A DNA stretch of 64,000 bases from Enterocloster bolteae (GCA_021772025.1 JAETNT010000006.1:39212-103211); one strand, 5' to 3'; positions 27,647 to 39,048 are shown, counted from the stretch's first letter. The notes: generated from the letters alone by a model not told the origin. A program made the numbers and translations.

Positions 27647-28192
27647 ATGGACAGGATTCCCAGACCAGGTGAATTTTACCGTCATTTTAAAAACCATTTA
27701 TATCAGGTGATTGCCGTGGCTTCTCATACGGAAACCGGAGAAAAGCTGGTGGTTTATCAGGCTCTTTACGGGGAATTTGGAGTGTATGCCAGGCCTCTTT
27801 CCGCATTTAACAGTCCGGTAGACAAAGAAAAATATCCGGATGCCGGCCAGGAGCTGAGGTTTGAAAAGATAGAGTCTGTCCGGGCAGAGGACTGTGTCCG
27901 GCCTTGTGAGGCAGAAGGGCAGGATGCCTGCCATAGGGACGGCGATATCTGCGGCAACGATGATGCCCATGGCCCAAATCCTCTTCTCATGGAGTTCCTG
28001 GATGCAGGAGATCTGGGGCAGCGGATTGGGATTTTAAAGACAATGAAGGGAAAAATTTCCCAGAAGGAGTTGGACAGCATTTATGTGGTGCTGGATATGT
28101 CCCCCTTATCCGGGGATGAAGACGGTCAGCTAAACCAGCTGGTAAAGATTCTGGAGACAAGAAAAAGATACGATGGAAGCCGGCTGCGCTGA
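27647..28192 (+). CDS. DUF1653 domain protein
   Basis: The first ~70 residues are a typical DUF1653 unit (PRPGEFYRHFKNHLYQVI, HTETGEKLVVYQALYGE, YARPLSAF). The remaining ~100 residues carry an acidic, Cys-containing linker and a helical tail and are not a family I recognise. It follows the hydrolase by 24 bases with RBS AAGGTGGAG. Confidence 0.8.
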   Translation: MDRIPRPGEFYRHFKNHLYQVIAVASHTETGEKLVVYQALYGEFGVYARPLSAFNSPVDKEKYPDAGQELRFEKIESVRAEDCVRPCEAEGQDACHRDGDICGNDDAHGPNPLLMEFLDAGDLGQRIGILKTMKGKISQKELDSIYVVLDMSPLSGDEDGQLNQLVKILETRKRYDGSRLR

Positions 28193-28203
28193 TGAAGCCG
28201 GCT
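28178..28203 (+). terminator. terminator overlapping the end of the DUF1653 gene
   Basis: AGCCGGCT at 28178-28185 pairs with AGCCGGCT at 28196-28203, then TTTAAT. The first arm lies inside the coding sequence. Confidence 0.65.
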
Positions 28204-28261
28204 TTTAATCGTACTGTTAGCAAATATCCGCAGCCGAGGCAGAAACGTTTAGGAGGAGTAA

Positions 28262-30142
28262 ATGGTTTTTGATATCGAAGAAGAATTAAAAAAGCTTCCG
28301 GCCCAGCCGGGAGTCTATTTGATGCATGATGGGAAGGACGAGATCATATATGTAGGTAAGGCCGTAAGCCTGAAAAACCGGGTGCGCCAGTATTTTCAGA
28401 GCAGCAGAAATAAGACGGCCAAGATCCAGCAGATGGTTTCCAAAATTGCCAGGTTTGAATACATTATCACGGATTCGGAGATGGAGGCCCTGGTGTTGGA
28501 ATGTAACCTGATCAAGGAATACCGGCCCAGATACAATACCATGTTAAAGGACGACAAAGGATATCCTTATATCAGGGCCACTGTATATGAGGATTATCCC
28601 AGACTTCAGTTTGCCCGTACCATGAAGCGGGACAAAAGCCGGTATTTCGGCCCTTATACCAGCGCAGGAGCGGTAAAAGACACCTTGGATTTGGTCTGCA
28701 AGCTCTACCAAATCCGTACTTGTCAGAGGGTGCTGCCGCGGGATGAGGGAAAGGAACGGCCTTGCCTTAATTATCATATTAAGCAGTGTCAAGCCCCTTG
28801 TCAGGGATATATCAGCAAGGAGGACTACCGGGCCGGTTTTAACCAGGCACTGGAATTCTTAAACGGGAATTTCGAACCGGTGATGAAATCTCTGGAGGCA
28901 AAAATGCTGGAAGCCTCAGACAATATGGATTTTGAGAAAGCGATTGAGTACCGGGATCTGCTTACCAGCGTCAAACACATAGCCCAAAAACAGAAAATCA
29001 CCAGCCAAAGCATGGAAGACCGGGACATTATCGCTATGGCAAAGGCGGGAGAAGACGCGGTGGTTCAGGTATTTTTCGTCCGGGAAGGAAAACTGATCGG
29101 AAGGGATCATTTCCGTCTGTCTGTTGCGGTGGACGAGGAAAAGGGAGCGGTGTTAACCAGCTTTGTTAAGCAGTTTTATGCAGGAACTCCCTTTATTCCC
29201 AGGGAACTGTGGGTTCAGGCCCCCCTGGAGGACGAAGAAATTATTACCCGGTGGCTAAGCGCAAAGAGAGGACAGAAGGTACACATTAGCGTGCCTCAAA
29301 AAGGGGATAAGGAGCGTTTGGTGGAATTGGCGGCTAAAAACGCGTCTATGGTGCTGATACAGGATTCGGAAAAAATTAAGAGAGAAGAACTCCGGACCAT
29401 CGGGGCTATGAACCAGGTGGGCTCCTGGATTAATCTGCCTAAAGTAAGCCGCATTGAGGCTTTTGATATTTCCAATATCAGCGGTGTGGAGTCGGTCGGC
29501 TCTATGATTGTCTATGAGGATGGGAAGCCGAAACGGAGTGATTACCGTAAATTCCGCATTCGTACTGTTCAGGGTCCTAATGATTACGCCTCCATGGAGG
29601 AAGTACTAAAAAGGCGGTTCTCTCACGGGCTTGAGGAAGTCAGGGAGCTTGAGGAAAAGGGCATGGATATTTCTTATGGAAGCTTTACCCGGTTTCCGGA
29701 TTTGATTATGATGGACGGGGGAAGAGGCCAGGTGAACATCGCTCTTAAAGTACTTACCGAGCTGGGACTTAACATTCCGGTCTGCGGTATGGTAAAGGAT
29801 GACAGCCACCGGACCAGGGGGCTTTACTACGATAACGTGGAAATCCCCATAGACCGCCATTCAGAAGGCTTCCGTCTCATTACCCGAATTCAGGACGAGG
29901 CCCACCGGTTTGCCATCGAGTATCACAGAAGTTTAAGAAGCAAGACTCAGGTTAAGTCTATTTTAGACGACATCAGCGGCATCGGTCCTTCCAGGAGAAA
30001 GGCGCTGATGCGGCATTTTAAAGAAATTGAAAAGATTCAGCAGGCCTCGGTGGAAGAGCTCTTAAAGGTTCCGGGAATGAACCGGCAGGCAGCGGAAGCG
30101 GTGTGGGGATTTTTCCGAAAACCTGCTTGTCAAACCCCATAG
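28262..30142 (+). CDS. uvrC: excinuclease ABC subunit C (UvrC)
   Basis: This 626-residue nucleotide-excision repair nuclease has the GIY-YIG domain ([18 protein letters not shown]), a Cys-rich stretch (RTCQRVLP...[14 protein letters not shown]), a UVR motif, an RNase-H-like nuclease domain with conserved acids ([18 protein letters not shown]) and a C-terminal double helix-hairpin-helix. It cuts on both sides of DNA lesions. RBS TAGGAGG. Confidence 0.97.
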   Translation: MVFDIEEELKKLPAQPGVYLMHDGKDEIIYVGKAVSLKNRVRQYFQSSRNKTAKIQQMVSKIARFEYIITDSEMEALVLECNLIKEYRPRYNTMLKDDKGYPYIRATVYEDYPRLQFARTMKRDKSRYFGPYTSAGAVKDTLDLVCKLYQIRTCQRVLPRDEGKERPCLNYHIKQCQAPCQGYISKEDYRAGFNQALEFLNGNFEPVMKSLEAKMLEASDNMDFEKAIEYRDLLTSVKHIAQKQKITSQSMEDRDIIAMAKAGEDAVVQVFFVREGKLIGRDHFRLSVAVDEEKGAVLTSFVKQFYAGTPFIPRELWVQAPLEDEEIITRWLSAKRGQKVHISVPQKGDKERLVELAAKNASMVLIQDSEKIKREELRTIGAMNQVGSWINLPKVSRIEAFDISNISGVESVGSMIVYEDGKPKRSDYRKFRIRTVQGPNDYASMEEVLKRRFSHGLEEVRELEEKGMDISYGSFTRFPDLIMMDGGRGQVNIALKVLTELGLNIPVCGMVKDDSHRTRGLYYDNVEIPIDRHSEGFRLITRIQDEAHRFAIEYHRSLRSKTQVKSILDDISGIGPSRRKALMRHFKEIEKIQQASVEELLKVPGMNRQAAEAVWGFFRKPACQTP

Positions 30143-30199
30143 AAAGCTTGTATACTTATGTAAAGACTAACATCAATGTGAAGCAAAGGAGAATGCTCT

Positions 30200-31129
30200 A
30201 TGTACGGCGTAACGATTACCGAAATTATCAATAAGCTCCAATTGGAAAATATGACCCCTGAGATTGATACAGATAAAATTGTGGTATCTCATCCGGACGT
30301 CAACCGTCCGGCCCTCCAGCTAACCGGATTTTTTGAGCATTTTGACAATGAACGGGTTCAAATTATCGGATTTGTGGAGCAGGCATATTTAAATAATTTA
30401 ACCTCAGAGCGTAAAAGAGAAATTTACGATAAGCTGCTGGCCTGCCAGATTCCTTGTTTGATTTACAGCCGGAATATGGGGCCGGATGAGGATATGCTGG
30501 ATATGGCGAACCATTACGGCGTTCCCTGTCTGGTTTCCAATAAATCCACCTCGGATTTGATGGCAGAGGTAATTCGCTGGCTTAATGTAAAGCTGGCTCC
30601 CTGCATCAGTATTCACGGCGTGCTGGTAGACGTATTTGGCGAGGGAGTATTGATTATGGGCGAGAGCGGCATAGGAAAAAGCGAGGCGGCCCTGGAGCTG
30701 ATTAAAAGGGGACACCGTCTGGTTACCGACGATGTGGTAGAGCTTCGCAAGGTCAGCGACGACACCCTGATCGGAAGCGCGCCGGACATTACCAGGCATT
30801 TTATCGAGCTGAGAGGCATCGGCATTATCGATGTAAAGACGCTGTTCGGCGTTGAGAGCGTAAAAGATACCCAGTCTATTGACATGGTTATTAAATTAGA
30901 AGATTGGAATAAAGATAAAGAGTATGACAGGCTGGGCCTGGAGGATCAGTATACCGAGTTTTTGGGAAATCGGGTAGTCTGTCACTCGATTCCCATCCGG
31001 CCCGGACGGAATCTGGCGATTATCGTAGAATCTGCTGCCGTAAACCACAGACAGAAAAAGATGGGCTACAATGCAGCCAAAGAGCTTTATAACCGTGTTC
31101 AGGCTAACCTGACCAGACAGGGGATCTGA
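30200..31129 (+). CDS. hprK: HPr kinase/phosphorylase
   Basis: The 309-residue enzyme has the P-loop GESGIGKSE near residue 155 and the family signature IELRGIGIIDVKTLFG. It phosphorylates Ser46 of HPr/Crh in response to glycolytic state, the central step of carbon catabolite control in Firmicutes. The Crh-like protein 3 kb downstream is a likely partner. RBS AAAGGAG. Confidence 0.97.
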   Translation: MYGVTITEIINKLQLENMTPEIDTDKIVVSHPDVNRPALQLTGFFEHFDNERVQIIGFVEQAYLNNLTSERKREIYDKLLACQIPCLIYSRNMGPDEDMLDMANHYGVPCLVSNKSTSDLMAEVIRWLNVKLAPCISIHGVLVDVFGEGVLIMGESGIGKSEAALELIKRGHRLVTDDVVELRKVSDDTLIGSAPDITRHFIELRGIGIIDVKTLFGVESVKDTQSIDMVIKLEDWNKDKEYDRLGLEDQYTEFLGNRVVCHSIPIRPGRNLAIIVESAAVNHRQKKMGYNAAKELYNRVQANLTRQGI

Positions 31130-31145
31130 TTGGAGAGGAGAAGCA

Positions 31146-32057
31146 ATGTCTGATTTCTTACTAAGGCTTACAAAAGCGGCAGGGGATCCGGAACGGATCA
31201 AAACCGGAGAGCCTATGAAGCAGCATACTACATTTCGGACAGGAGGACCGGCGGCATTTTTTGTCTCCCCTTCCTGTGCAGAAGAGCTTTCTGCTGTTAT
31301 AGAGCTTTGCAGGCAGGAGCATATGCCCTATTATATATTGGGAAATGGGAGTAACCTTTTGATCAGTGATAAAGGATATAAAGGGGTTATGATCTCCATG
31401 AAAGAAGGGTTTTTCCAGATCCAAAATGAAGGCGCCAAAATCCGGGCGGGCGCCGGAGCCTTACTGTCCCGAATTGCCAAACAGGCCCTTGACTGCTCTT
31501 TAACCGGTTTTGAATTTGCCGCAGGAATCCCGGGAACTCTGGGAGGGGCGACAGTGATGAATGCCGGAGCTTACGGAGGGGAGATAAGGCATGTGCTGGT
31601 TTCTGTCCAAATTCTTGACAGGAATGGAGAGATCAGAACCATTCCGGCAAAAGATCTGGAGCTGGGCTACAGAACCAGCTGCATCCAGAAAAAAGAGTAT
31701 ATCGTTCTCTCTGGTCTTCTTCAGCTGGAGCAAGGGGATAGAGCATGCATCCAGGCCCGGATGGAGGAACTGACGGAAAAGCGGAAGGAAAAGCAGCCCT
31801 TAGAATATCCCAGTGCCGGAAGCACCTTTAAGCGGCCTGAGGGATGGTTTGCCGGAAAGCTGATTGAGGATGCCGGACTTAAGGGATTTTCCGTAGGAGG
31901 AGCACAGGTATCAGAAAAGCACTGCGGTTTTGTTATTAATCGGGAGAATGCGACATCGTCTGATATTATAGAGTTGTGTCGCCAGGTAAGCGAGAAGGTA
32001 AAAGCACGGTTTGGTGTAGAACTGGAAATGGAAATAAAGCGTCTGGGAGAGTTTTAA
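31146..32057 (+). CDS. murB: UDP-N-acetylenolpyruvoylglucosamine reductase MurB
   Basis: The 303-residue FAD enzyme makes UDP-MurNAc for peptidoglycan. It shows HTTFRTGGPAAFF, the FAD loop LGNGSNLLI, AGIPGTLGGATVMNAGAYGG and the catalytic Ser in PSAGSTFKRP, followed by AGLKG. It starts 16 bases after hprK with RBS GGAGAGGAG. Confidence 0.97.
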   Translation: MSDFLLRLTKAAGDPERIKTGEPMKQHTTFRTGGPAAFFVSPSCAEELSAVIELCRQEHMPYYILGNGSNLLISDKGYKGVMISMKEGFFQIQNEGAKIRAGAGALLSRIAKQALDCSLTGFEFAAGIPGTLGGATVMNAGAYGGEIRHVLVSVQILDRNGEIRTIPAKDLELGYRTSCIQKKEYIVLSGLLQLEQGDRACIQARMEELTEKRKEKQPLEYPSAGSTFKRPEGWFAGKLIEDAGLKGFSVGGAQVSEKHCGFVINRENATSSDIIELCRQVSEKVKARFGVELEMEIKRLGEF

Positions 32058-32086
32058 AAGTAACTTACATTTGGAGGAAACTTGAC

Positions 32087-32962
32087 ATGAAACTGGTAAT
32101 TGTGACGGGAATGTCCGGAGCCGGAAAAACCATTGCTCTGAAAATACTGGAGGATTTGGGGTTTTACTGTGTGGATAACCTGCCGATTTCATTGATAGAC
32201 CGTTTTACAGAGTTGGTGCTGGAAAGTCCCGGAGATATTCAGAATATCGCTTTGGGTATCGACATCCGAAGCGGGGAAGAACTGTCTGCTCTTGGAAATA
32301 TTCTGAAAAAATGGCGGGAAAATAAGACGGCATTTGAAATTTTGTTTTTGGATGCCGGGGACAGGATTTTAATTAAGCGTTACAAAGAAACCCGCAGAAA
32401 GCATCCCTTGGCCGGCGCGGGACGGATTGACGAAGGCATTGCAAAAGAGCGGGAACGTCTGGCATTTTTAAAGGAAGCTGCGGACTACATTATTGATACC
32501 AGTCAATTATTGACAAAGGAGCTGCGCCGGGAACTGGAGAAAATATTTGTCCAGAATCAGGGCTACCGGAACCTGTTTGTTACGGTTCTGTCTTTTGGTT
32601 TTAAATACGGTATTCCTGCGGATGCGGATCTGGTATTTGATGTCCGATTCCTTCCAAATCCTTATTATGTAGAGGAGCTGCGCCGGCATACCGGTGAGGA
32701 AAAGCCGGTTCAGGAGTATGTAAAAAGGGGCGGCACGGCAGAAAAGTTTTTGACAAAGGTTTACGATATGCTGGAATTTTTAATTCCTAACTATGTATCG
32801 GAAGGAAAAAATCAGCTGGTGGTGGCGGTAGGCTGTACCGGAGGAAAACATCGATCTGTTACCATTGCCAGGGAGATTTACACCCGCCTTGCCGCTCATG
32901 AAGAATTGGGGGTTAAGCTGGAACACCGGGATATCGAACAGGACAGCAAAAGGAAGGGATAG
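32087..32962 (+). CDS. rapZ: RapZ/YvcJ family P-loop protein
   Basis: The 291-residue product has P-loop GMSGAGKT at residues 8-15, GFYCVDNLP, GIDIRSG and the C-terminal GCTGGKHRSV motif. The family binds nucleotides and amino-sugar phosphates. The Gram-negative member regulates GlmS, while the Bacillus member YvcJ is an NTPase of less clear role. I chose ATG 32087 after TTGGAGG. The 31976 frame opening lies in murB. Confidence 0.95.
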   Translation: MKLVIVTGMSGAGKTIALKILEDLGFYCVDNLPISLIDRFTELVLESPGDIQNIALGIDIRSGEELSALGNILKKWRENKTAFEILFLDAGDRILIKRYKETRRKHPLAGAGRIDEGIAKERERLAFLKEAADYIIDTSQLLTKELRRELEKIFVQNQGYRNLFVTVLSFGFKYGIPADADLVFDVRFLPNPYYVEELRRHTGEEKPVQEYVKRGGTAEKFLTKVYDMLEFLIPNYVSEGKNQLVVAVGCTGGKHRSVTIAREIYTRLAAHEELGVKLEHRDIEQDSKRKG

Positions 32963-32965
32963 AAG

Positions 32966-33928
32966 ATGTCATTTTCCTCTACGGTAAAGGACGAGCTGGC
33001 AAGGCAGATAAGTCTTGCCCGTCACTGCCAGATCAGTGAACTGGCGGCGCTCTTAAGCTTCTGCGGCAGGATCCAAATTTCGGAAAATAGCCGCTACCGA
33101 ATTAAAATTCATACAGAAAATGGAGCAGTTGCAAGAAAATGCTTTACATTATTGAAAAAAACATTTAATATAGGAGCGGATGTCTTAATTCGGAGAAATG
33201 CTTTCTTGAAGAAAGGCCTTACTTACACAGTGGCAGTCCAGGACCATGAGGAAGCCTTAAAAGTGCTTCAAGCTTCCAAGATTTTACAGGAGAACAATGA
33301 GATTGGGGAAACTCTTTCTCTGGTAAACAGCGTGGTGCTTCAGAGGTCCTGCTGCCGCAGGAGCTTTATCAGAGGCGCTTTTCTTGCAGCCGGATCCATC
33401 AGTGATCCGGAGAAATTTTACCATTTTGAGATTGCTTGTCCAAGCCGGGATAGGGCGGAGCAGGTTCAAAGCATCATAAGAACCTTTGGAATAGATGCCA
33501 AAATGGTGATTCGCAAGAAATATTTTGTGGTATATATAAAAGAAGGCAGCCAGATTGTAGATATTTTAAATGTGATGGAGGCCCCTCTGGCTTTAATGGA
33601 GCTGGAAAATATCCGGATAGTCCGGGAGATGAGAGGACAAGTTAACCGTCAGGTAAACTGTGAGACAGCCAACATTAACAAGACGGTGTCCGCCGCAGTG
33701 CGGCAGATAGAGGACATCAAGTATATCCGGGATACCATAGGGCTTTGCTGCCTCCCGGAAAATTTGGAGGAGATTGCACAGCTTCGTCTGGCAATACCCG
33801 ATGCAAGTTTAAAAGAGCTTGGAGAAGCTCTGGAGACTCCTGTAGGGAAATCCGGCGTCAATCACCGGCTGAGAAAGCTGAGTGCCATCGCCAGAGATCT
33901 GAGGGAAAACGCTGGAACGGGGACTTAA
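32966..33928 (+). CDS. whiA: WhiA family DNA-binding protein
   Basis: The 320-residue product has the N-terminal LAGLIDADG-derived fold (RRSFIRGAFLAAGSISDPEK) and a C-terminal helix-turn-helix (ASLKELGEALETPVGKSGVN). WhiA affects cell division and chromosome segregation in Gram-positives. It starts 3 bases after rapZ, the conserved order in Firmicutes. Confidence 0.96.
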   Translation: MSFSSTVKDELARQISLARHCQISELAALLSFCGRIQISENSRYRIKIHTENGAVARKCFTLLKKTFNIGADVLIRRNAFLKKGLTYTVAVQDHEEALKVLQASKILQENNEIGETLSLVNSVVLQRSCCRRSFIRGAFLAAGSISDPEKFYHFEIACPSRDRAEQVQSIIRTFGIDAKMVIRKKYFVVYIKEGSQIVDILNVMEAPLALMELENIRIVREMRGQVNRQVNCETANINKTVSAAVRQIEDIKYIRDTIGLCCLPENLEEIAQLRLAIPDASLKELGEALETPVGKSGVNHRLRKLSAIARDLRENAGTGT

Positions 33929-33963
33929 GAAAAGCAGGTTCCCAGGAAATGAGGAGGAAGATT

Positions 33964-34218
33964 ATGGTAAGAAAGACAATGACGGTTCAGCTTACTGCCG
34001 GTTTGGAAGCCAGGCCTATTGCAATGCTTGTACAGGTAGCAAGTCAGTATGACAGTAAGATTTATGTGGAAACAGGAAGCAAGCGGGTGAACGCAAAAAG
34101 CATTATGGGGATGATGACTTTGGGTATATCCGGCGGCGAGGAAGTTACTGTATCTGCTGATGGAACGGACGAAGAGAAAGCTATCGCCGAAATTGAATCA
34201 TATTTAAGCAACAACTAA
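33964..34218 (+). CDS. crh: Crh-like HPr paralogue with Glu15 and Ser46
   Basis: The 84-residue protein aligns with HPr, but the phospho-acceptor His15 is Glu (TAGLEARPIAM, codon 34006-34008), while the regulatory serine is kept exactly at 46 (NAKSIMGMMTLGI). It therefore cannot carry phosphate in sugar transport but could be a substrate of HprK and a co-effector of CcpA, as Crh is in Bacillus, where residue 15 is Gln. Its place after whiA is also that of Bacillus crh. ATG 33964 has GAGGAGG upstream. The name crh is by analogy. Confidence 0.88.
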   Translation: MVRKTMTVQLTAGLEARPIAMLVQVASQYDSKIYVETGSKRVNAKSIMGMMTLGISGGEEVTVSADGTDEEKAIAEIESYLSNN

Positions 34219-34245
34219 CAGCGTTCAGAGTTAATCGATTGTGAT

Positions 34246-34272
34246 TCACGGCCGGCATTTTGCTGGCCGTGA
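34246..34272 (+). terminator. terminator after the hprK-crh cluster
   Basis: TCACGGCCGGC pairs with the complementary arm ending GGCCGTGA at 34272, followed by TTTTT. It ends 20 bases before the dnaE start, so dnaE may depend partly on read-through. Confidence 0.85.
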
Positions 34273-34292
34273 TTTTTATGAAGGAGAAGAGC

Positions 34293-37200
34293 ATGGCTTT
34301 TACACATTTGCATGTCCATACAGAATACAGCCTCCTGGACGGCTCAAGCAAGATAAAAGAACTGGCTGCCAGAGCAAAAGAGCTGGGGATGGACAGCTTG
34401 GCGATTACGGATCATGGGGTCATGTACGGTGTTATTGATTTTTATCGGGCCTGCAGGGAAGTGGGAATAAAGCCTATTATCGGCTGTGAGGTTTATGTAG
34501 CTCCCGGTTCCCGGTTTGACAGGGAGACGGTAAGCGGGGAGGATCGGTATTACCATCTTGTCCTTTTGGCGGAGAATAACCAAGGGTACCAAAACCTGAT
34601 GAAAATTGTGTCTAAAGGGTTTGTAGAAGGTTTTTATTATAAGCCCAGGGTGGACTATGAGATTCTGGAGGAGTATCATGAGGGCCTTATTGCTTTAAGC
34701 GCCTGCCTGGCCGGGGAGATTCCCAGATATTTGATGCGGGGAATGTATGAGGAAGCCCAAAAGTCAGCTCTTCATTACCAAAACATTTTTGGAAAAGGGA
34801 ACTTTTTCTTAGAACTTCAGGATCACGGGATTCCTTCCCAGAGGCAGGTCAATCAGGGGATTCTTCGGCTGTCTAAAGATTTGGATATAGACATGGTGGC
34901 TACCAATGACAGCCATTACACATTTAAGGAGGACTGGAAAGCCCACGATATTCTCCTGTGCATTCAGACAGGCAAAAAAGTGGCGGATGAGAACCGGATG
35001 CGCTACGAGGCAGAGAAGTTCTATTTAAAGTCTGAAGAAGAGATGGCTGCTTTGTTCCCCTATGCGCCGGAAGCCCTGGACAATACCGGAAAAATTGCCG
35101 CACGGTGTAATGTGGAAATCGAGTTCGGCGTTACCAAGCTGCCTAAATATGAAGTGCCGGAAGGGTACGACTCCTGGTCTTATTTGAATCATCTGTGCGA
35201 AGAGGGCTTTTTAAAGCATTATCCGGAGGATGACGGAACTCTCCATGACAGGATGGCCTATGAGCTTGATACAATCCACACTATGGGGTATGTAGATTAC
35301 TTTTTGATTGTGTGGGACTTTATCCACTTTGCCAGAGAAAATGGCATCAGTGTAGGGCCGGGCCGTGGATCCGCAGCGGGAAGCATCGTATCTTACGCAC
35401 TAGGGATTACGAATATCGATCCCATCCGCTATAATCTGCTGTTTGAACGTTTTTTAAACCCGGAGCGCGTTTCCATGCCGGATATTGACATTGACTTCTG
35501 CTATGAAAGGCGCCAGGAGGTTATCGACTATGTAGTACGTAAATACGGAAAGGATCAGGTGGTGCAGATTGTAACTTTCGGTACCCTGGCCGCCAAAGGT
35601 GTGGTTCGGGATGTGGGAAGGGTTTTGGATCTGCCCTATGCTCAGTGCGATGCCATTGCGAAAATGATTCCCGGAGACCTGGGGATGACTTTGGAAAAGG
35701 CGCTGAAATCCAGCCCGGATTTGCGGGATGCCTATAACGGAGACGATAGGGTTAAATATCTAATCGACATGGCCATGCGATTAGAGGGACTTCCCCGTCA
35801 TACCTCTATGCACGCCGCAGGCGTAGTAATCAGCCGGACCAATGTGGATGAGTACGTGCCTTTATCCAGAGCGGCGGACGGAACCATTACCACTCAGTTT
35901 ACCATGACTACTTTGGAAGAACTGGGACTTTTAAAAATGGACTTTTTGGGCCTGAGAACCCTGACGGTTATCCAGAACGCCTGCCATCAGGTGGAGAAAA
36001 ACAAAGGGATTCATCTGGATATGGATAACATTGATTACGACGATAAGCAGGTGTTGGAATCCATCGGCACCGGACGCACAGAAGGCGTGTTTCAGGTGGA
36101 AAGTTCCGGAATGAAAAGCTTCATGAAGGAATTAAAGCCGGGCAGCCTGGAAGACATTATTGCGGGCATTTCTCTGTACCGTCCCGGCCCCATGGATTTT
36201 ATTCCCAAATATTTAAAAGGGAAAAATAATCCCCGGGATATTACCTATGACTGCCCTCAGCTGGAGCATATATTAAGTCCTACCTACGGCTGTATCGTTT
36301 ACCAGGAGCAGGTTATGCAGATCGTAAGGGATTTAGCCGGGTACACCTTGGGCCGGAGCGATCTGGTGCGCCGGGCTATGTCCAAGAAAAAGGCTTCTGT
36401 TATGGAAAAGGAACGCCAAAATTTTGTTTACGGAAATCCGGAGGAAGGAGTAAAGGGGTGCATTGCAAACGGCATTGACGAAAAGACTGCCAATCAGATT
36501 TATGATGAGATGATTGATTTTGCAAAGTATGCCTTTAATAAGTCCCACGCCGCCGCCTATGCGGTAGTGTCTTACCAGACAGCCTATTTAAAATATTATT
36601 ATCCGTCAGAATTTATGGCAGCCCTTATGACCTCGGTAATGGATAATCTGCCCAAGCTTTCTGAGTACATTGTTACCTGCCGCCAGATGGGGATTCCGAT
36701 TCTGCCGCCGGATATTAATGTGGGAGAGAGCGGATTTTCCGTGGATGGTTCCGGCATCCGTTACGGCTTGTCGGCTATTAAAAGTATTGGAAAATCAGTG
36801 GTGGATTCCATTGTAGAGGAGAGGAAAGAAAACGGACTTTTCCGAACCCTGGAGGATTTCGTGGAAAGGATGACCAATAAGGAAGTAAACCGGAGAACTT
36901 TGGAAAACTTTATCCGCTCAGGGGCTCTGGACTGCCTGCCGGGGAACCGCCGCCAGAAAATTCTGGTAGCTCCGGAGATTTTGGACAGTAAAAATCGGGA
37001 AAGGAAGAATTCTATGGCTGGTCAGATGAGCCTTTTTGACTTTGCCATGGAAGAGGAAAAGTCCGCCTTTCAGATTCGTTTTCCGGATATAGAAGAATTT
37101 ACCAGGGAGGATATTTTAGCAGGAGAAAAAGAGACCCTGGGTATCTACATCAGCGGCCATCCTTTGGAGGCATATGAGAAGAGCCTTAAGGACAATGCCA

Positions 37201-37763
37201 CGGCCTTTGCCATGGACTTTACGGTAGATGAAGAAACAAACCTTGCAAAAGTTTCTGACGGCCAGTATGTGGTAATCGGAGGCATGATTACGGATAAAAC
37301 CGTAAAGACAACCAAAACCAACAAGCTGATGGCGTTTCTTACAGTAGAAGATTTAACCGGGTCTATAGAGGTTCTGGTATTCCCGAAAAATTATGAGGAC
37401 CAGAGGGAACTTTTCACCGAGGACGCACGCCTGTTTATCCGGGGAAGAGTGTCTTTAGGGGAGGAACCGGCGGGAAAGCTGATACTGGAAAAGGCGGTGC
37501 CATTCTCACGGCTCCCCAGAGAGTTGTGGATCAAATTTCCGGATATGGAGGCTTATAAGAAAAAAGAACAAGGGCTTTTAGGCGCCTTAAGTCAGGCGGA
37601 AGGCGATGATTCTGTGGTGATTTACCTGGAAAAAGAGCGGGCCAAAAAGATTCTTCCCGCAAACTGGAAAGTAGAAATTACCCGGGAATTGATAGACGGA
37701 TTATCGGAAGATTTTGGAAAAGAGAATGTCAGGACTGCAGAAAAGAAATTAACGTGGTTTTGA
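34293..37763 (+). CDS. dnaE: DNA polymerase III alpha subunit DnaE
   Basis: The 1156-residue polymerase begins with the PHP domain (LHVHTEYSLLDGSSK, ITDHGVMYG). The palm catalytic acids lie in PDIDIDF, with SRTN...GRGSAAGSIVSYALG earlier in that domain, then helix-hairpin-helix and a C-terminal OB fold (VVIGGMITDKTVKTT). ATG 34293 follows AAGGAGAAG. The upstream in-frame start at 34260 falls in the terminator hairpin. It is the DnaE class rather than PolC because it lacks an inserted exonuclease domain. Confidence 0.97.
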   Translation: MAFTHLHVHTEYSLLDGSSKIKELAARAKELGMDSLAITDHGVMYGVIDFYRACREVGIKPIIGCEVYVAPGSRFDRETVSGEDRYYHLVLLAENNQGYQNLMKIVSKGFVEGFYYKPRVDYEILEEYHEGLIALSACLAGEIPRYLMRGMYEEAQKSALHYQNIFGKGNFFLELQDHGIPSQRQVNQGILRLSKDLDIDMVATNDSHYTFKEDWKAHDILLCIQTGKKVADENRMRYEAEKFYLKSEEEMAALFPYAPEALDNTGKIAARCNVEIEFGVTKLPKYEVPEGYDSWSYLNHLCEEGFLKHYPEDDGTLHDRMAYELDTIHTMGYVDYFLIVWDFIHFARENGISVGPGRGSAAGSIVSYALGITNIDPIRYNLLFERFLNPERVSMPDIDIDFCYERRQEVIDYVVRKYGKDQVVQIVTFGTLAAKGVVRDVGRVLDLPYAQCDAIAKMIPGDLGMTLEKALKSSPDLRDAYNGDDRVKYLIDMAMRLEGLPRHTSMHAAGVVISRTNVDEYVPLSRAADGTITTQFTMTTLEELGLLKMDFLGLRTLTVIQNACHQVEKNKGIHLDMDNIDYDDKQVLESIGTGRTEGVFQVESSGMKSFMKELKPGSLEDIIAGISLYRPGPMDFIPKYLKGKNNPRDITYDCPQLEHILSPTYGCIVYQEQVMQIVRDLAGYTLGRSDLVRRAMSKKKASVMEKERQNFVYGNPEEGVKGCIANGIDEKTANQIYDEMIDFAKYAFNKSHAAAYAVVSYQTAYLKYYYPSEFMAALMTSVMDNLPKLSEYIVTCRQMGIPILPPDINVGESGFSVDGSGIRYGLSAIKSIGKSVVDSIVEERKENGLFRTLEDFVERMTNKEVNRRTLENFIRSGALDCLPGNRRQKILVAPEILDSKNRERKNSMAGQMSLFDFAMEEEKSAFQIRFPDIEEFTREDILAGEKETLGIYISGHPLEAYEKSLKDNATAFAMDFTVDEETNLAKVSDGQYVVIGGMITDKTVKTTKTNKLMAFLTVEDLTGSIEVLVFPKNYEDQRELFTEDARLFIRGRVSLGEEPAGKLILEKAVPFSRLPRELWIKFPDMEAYKKKEQGLLGALSQAEGDDSVVIYLEKERAKKILPANWKVEITRELIDGLSEDFGKENVRTAEKKLTWF

Positions 37764-37785
37764 AAAAATTTGGCAATTATGGGTA

Positions 37786-37814
37786 TTGCTAATCTATGAA
37801 AAATGCTTTAAAAT
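37786..37814 (+). promoter_or_regulatory. promoter of pfkA
   Basis: TTGCTA (37786-37791), 17-base spacer, TAAAAT (37809-37814), about 60 bases before the pfkA ATG. Confidence 0.6.
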
Positions 37815-37823
37815 ATTTAGTAG

Positions 37824-38849
<1,026 letters not shown>

Positions 38850-38906
38850 TTTTACGGCAGAGCGGAAAATGTGGCGGAGATTGCGCTCAAAGAACATTTG
38901 ATTAAG

Positions 38907-38949
38907 AAATCCGACAAAACGTGTCGCGGGTGTGTTTTGCTGGATTTTT
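38907..38949 (+). terminator. terminator of pfkA
   Basis: AAATCC...CAAAAC pairs with GTTTTG...GGATTT, ending in TTTTT. Confidence 0.8.
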
Positions 38950-38959
38950 GCAACCAGTA

Positions 38960-38997
38960 GGGAGTTGCCCCAGAGAACTTATTCTGTGACAACCCCC
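38960..38997 (+). terminator. second terminator-like hairpin
   Basis: GGGAGTTG pairs imperfectly with CAACCCCC and is followed by TTTTTCC. It backs up the pfkA terminator. Confidence 0.5.
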
Positions 38998-39048
38998 TTT
39001 TTCCTTGCCCTTGGCGTTTAGAGAGAAAAATAGGAGAACTTGTAACCC

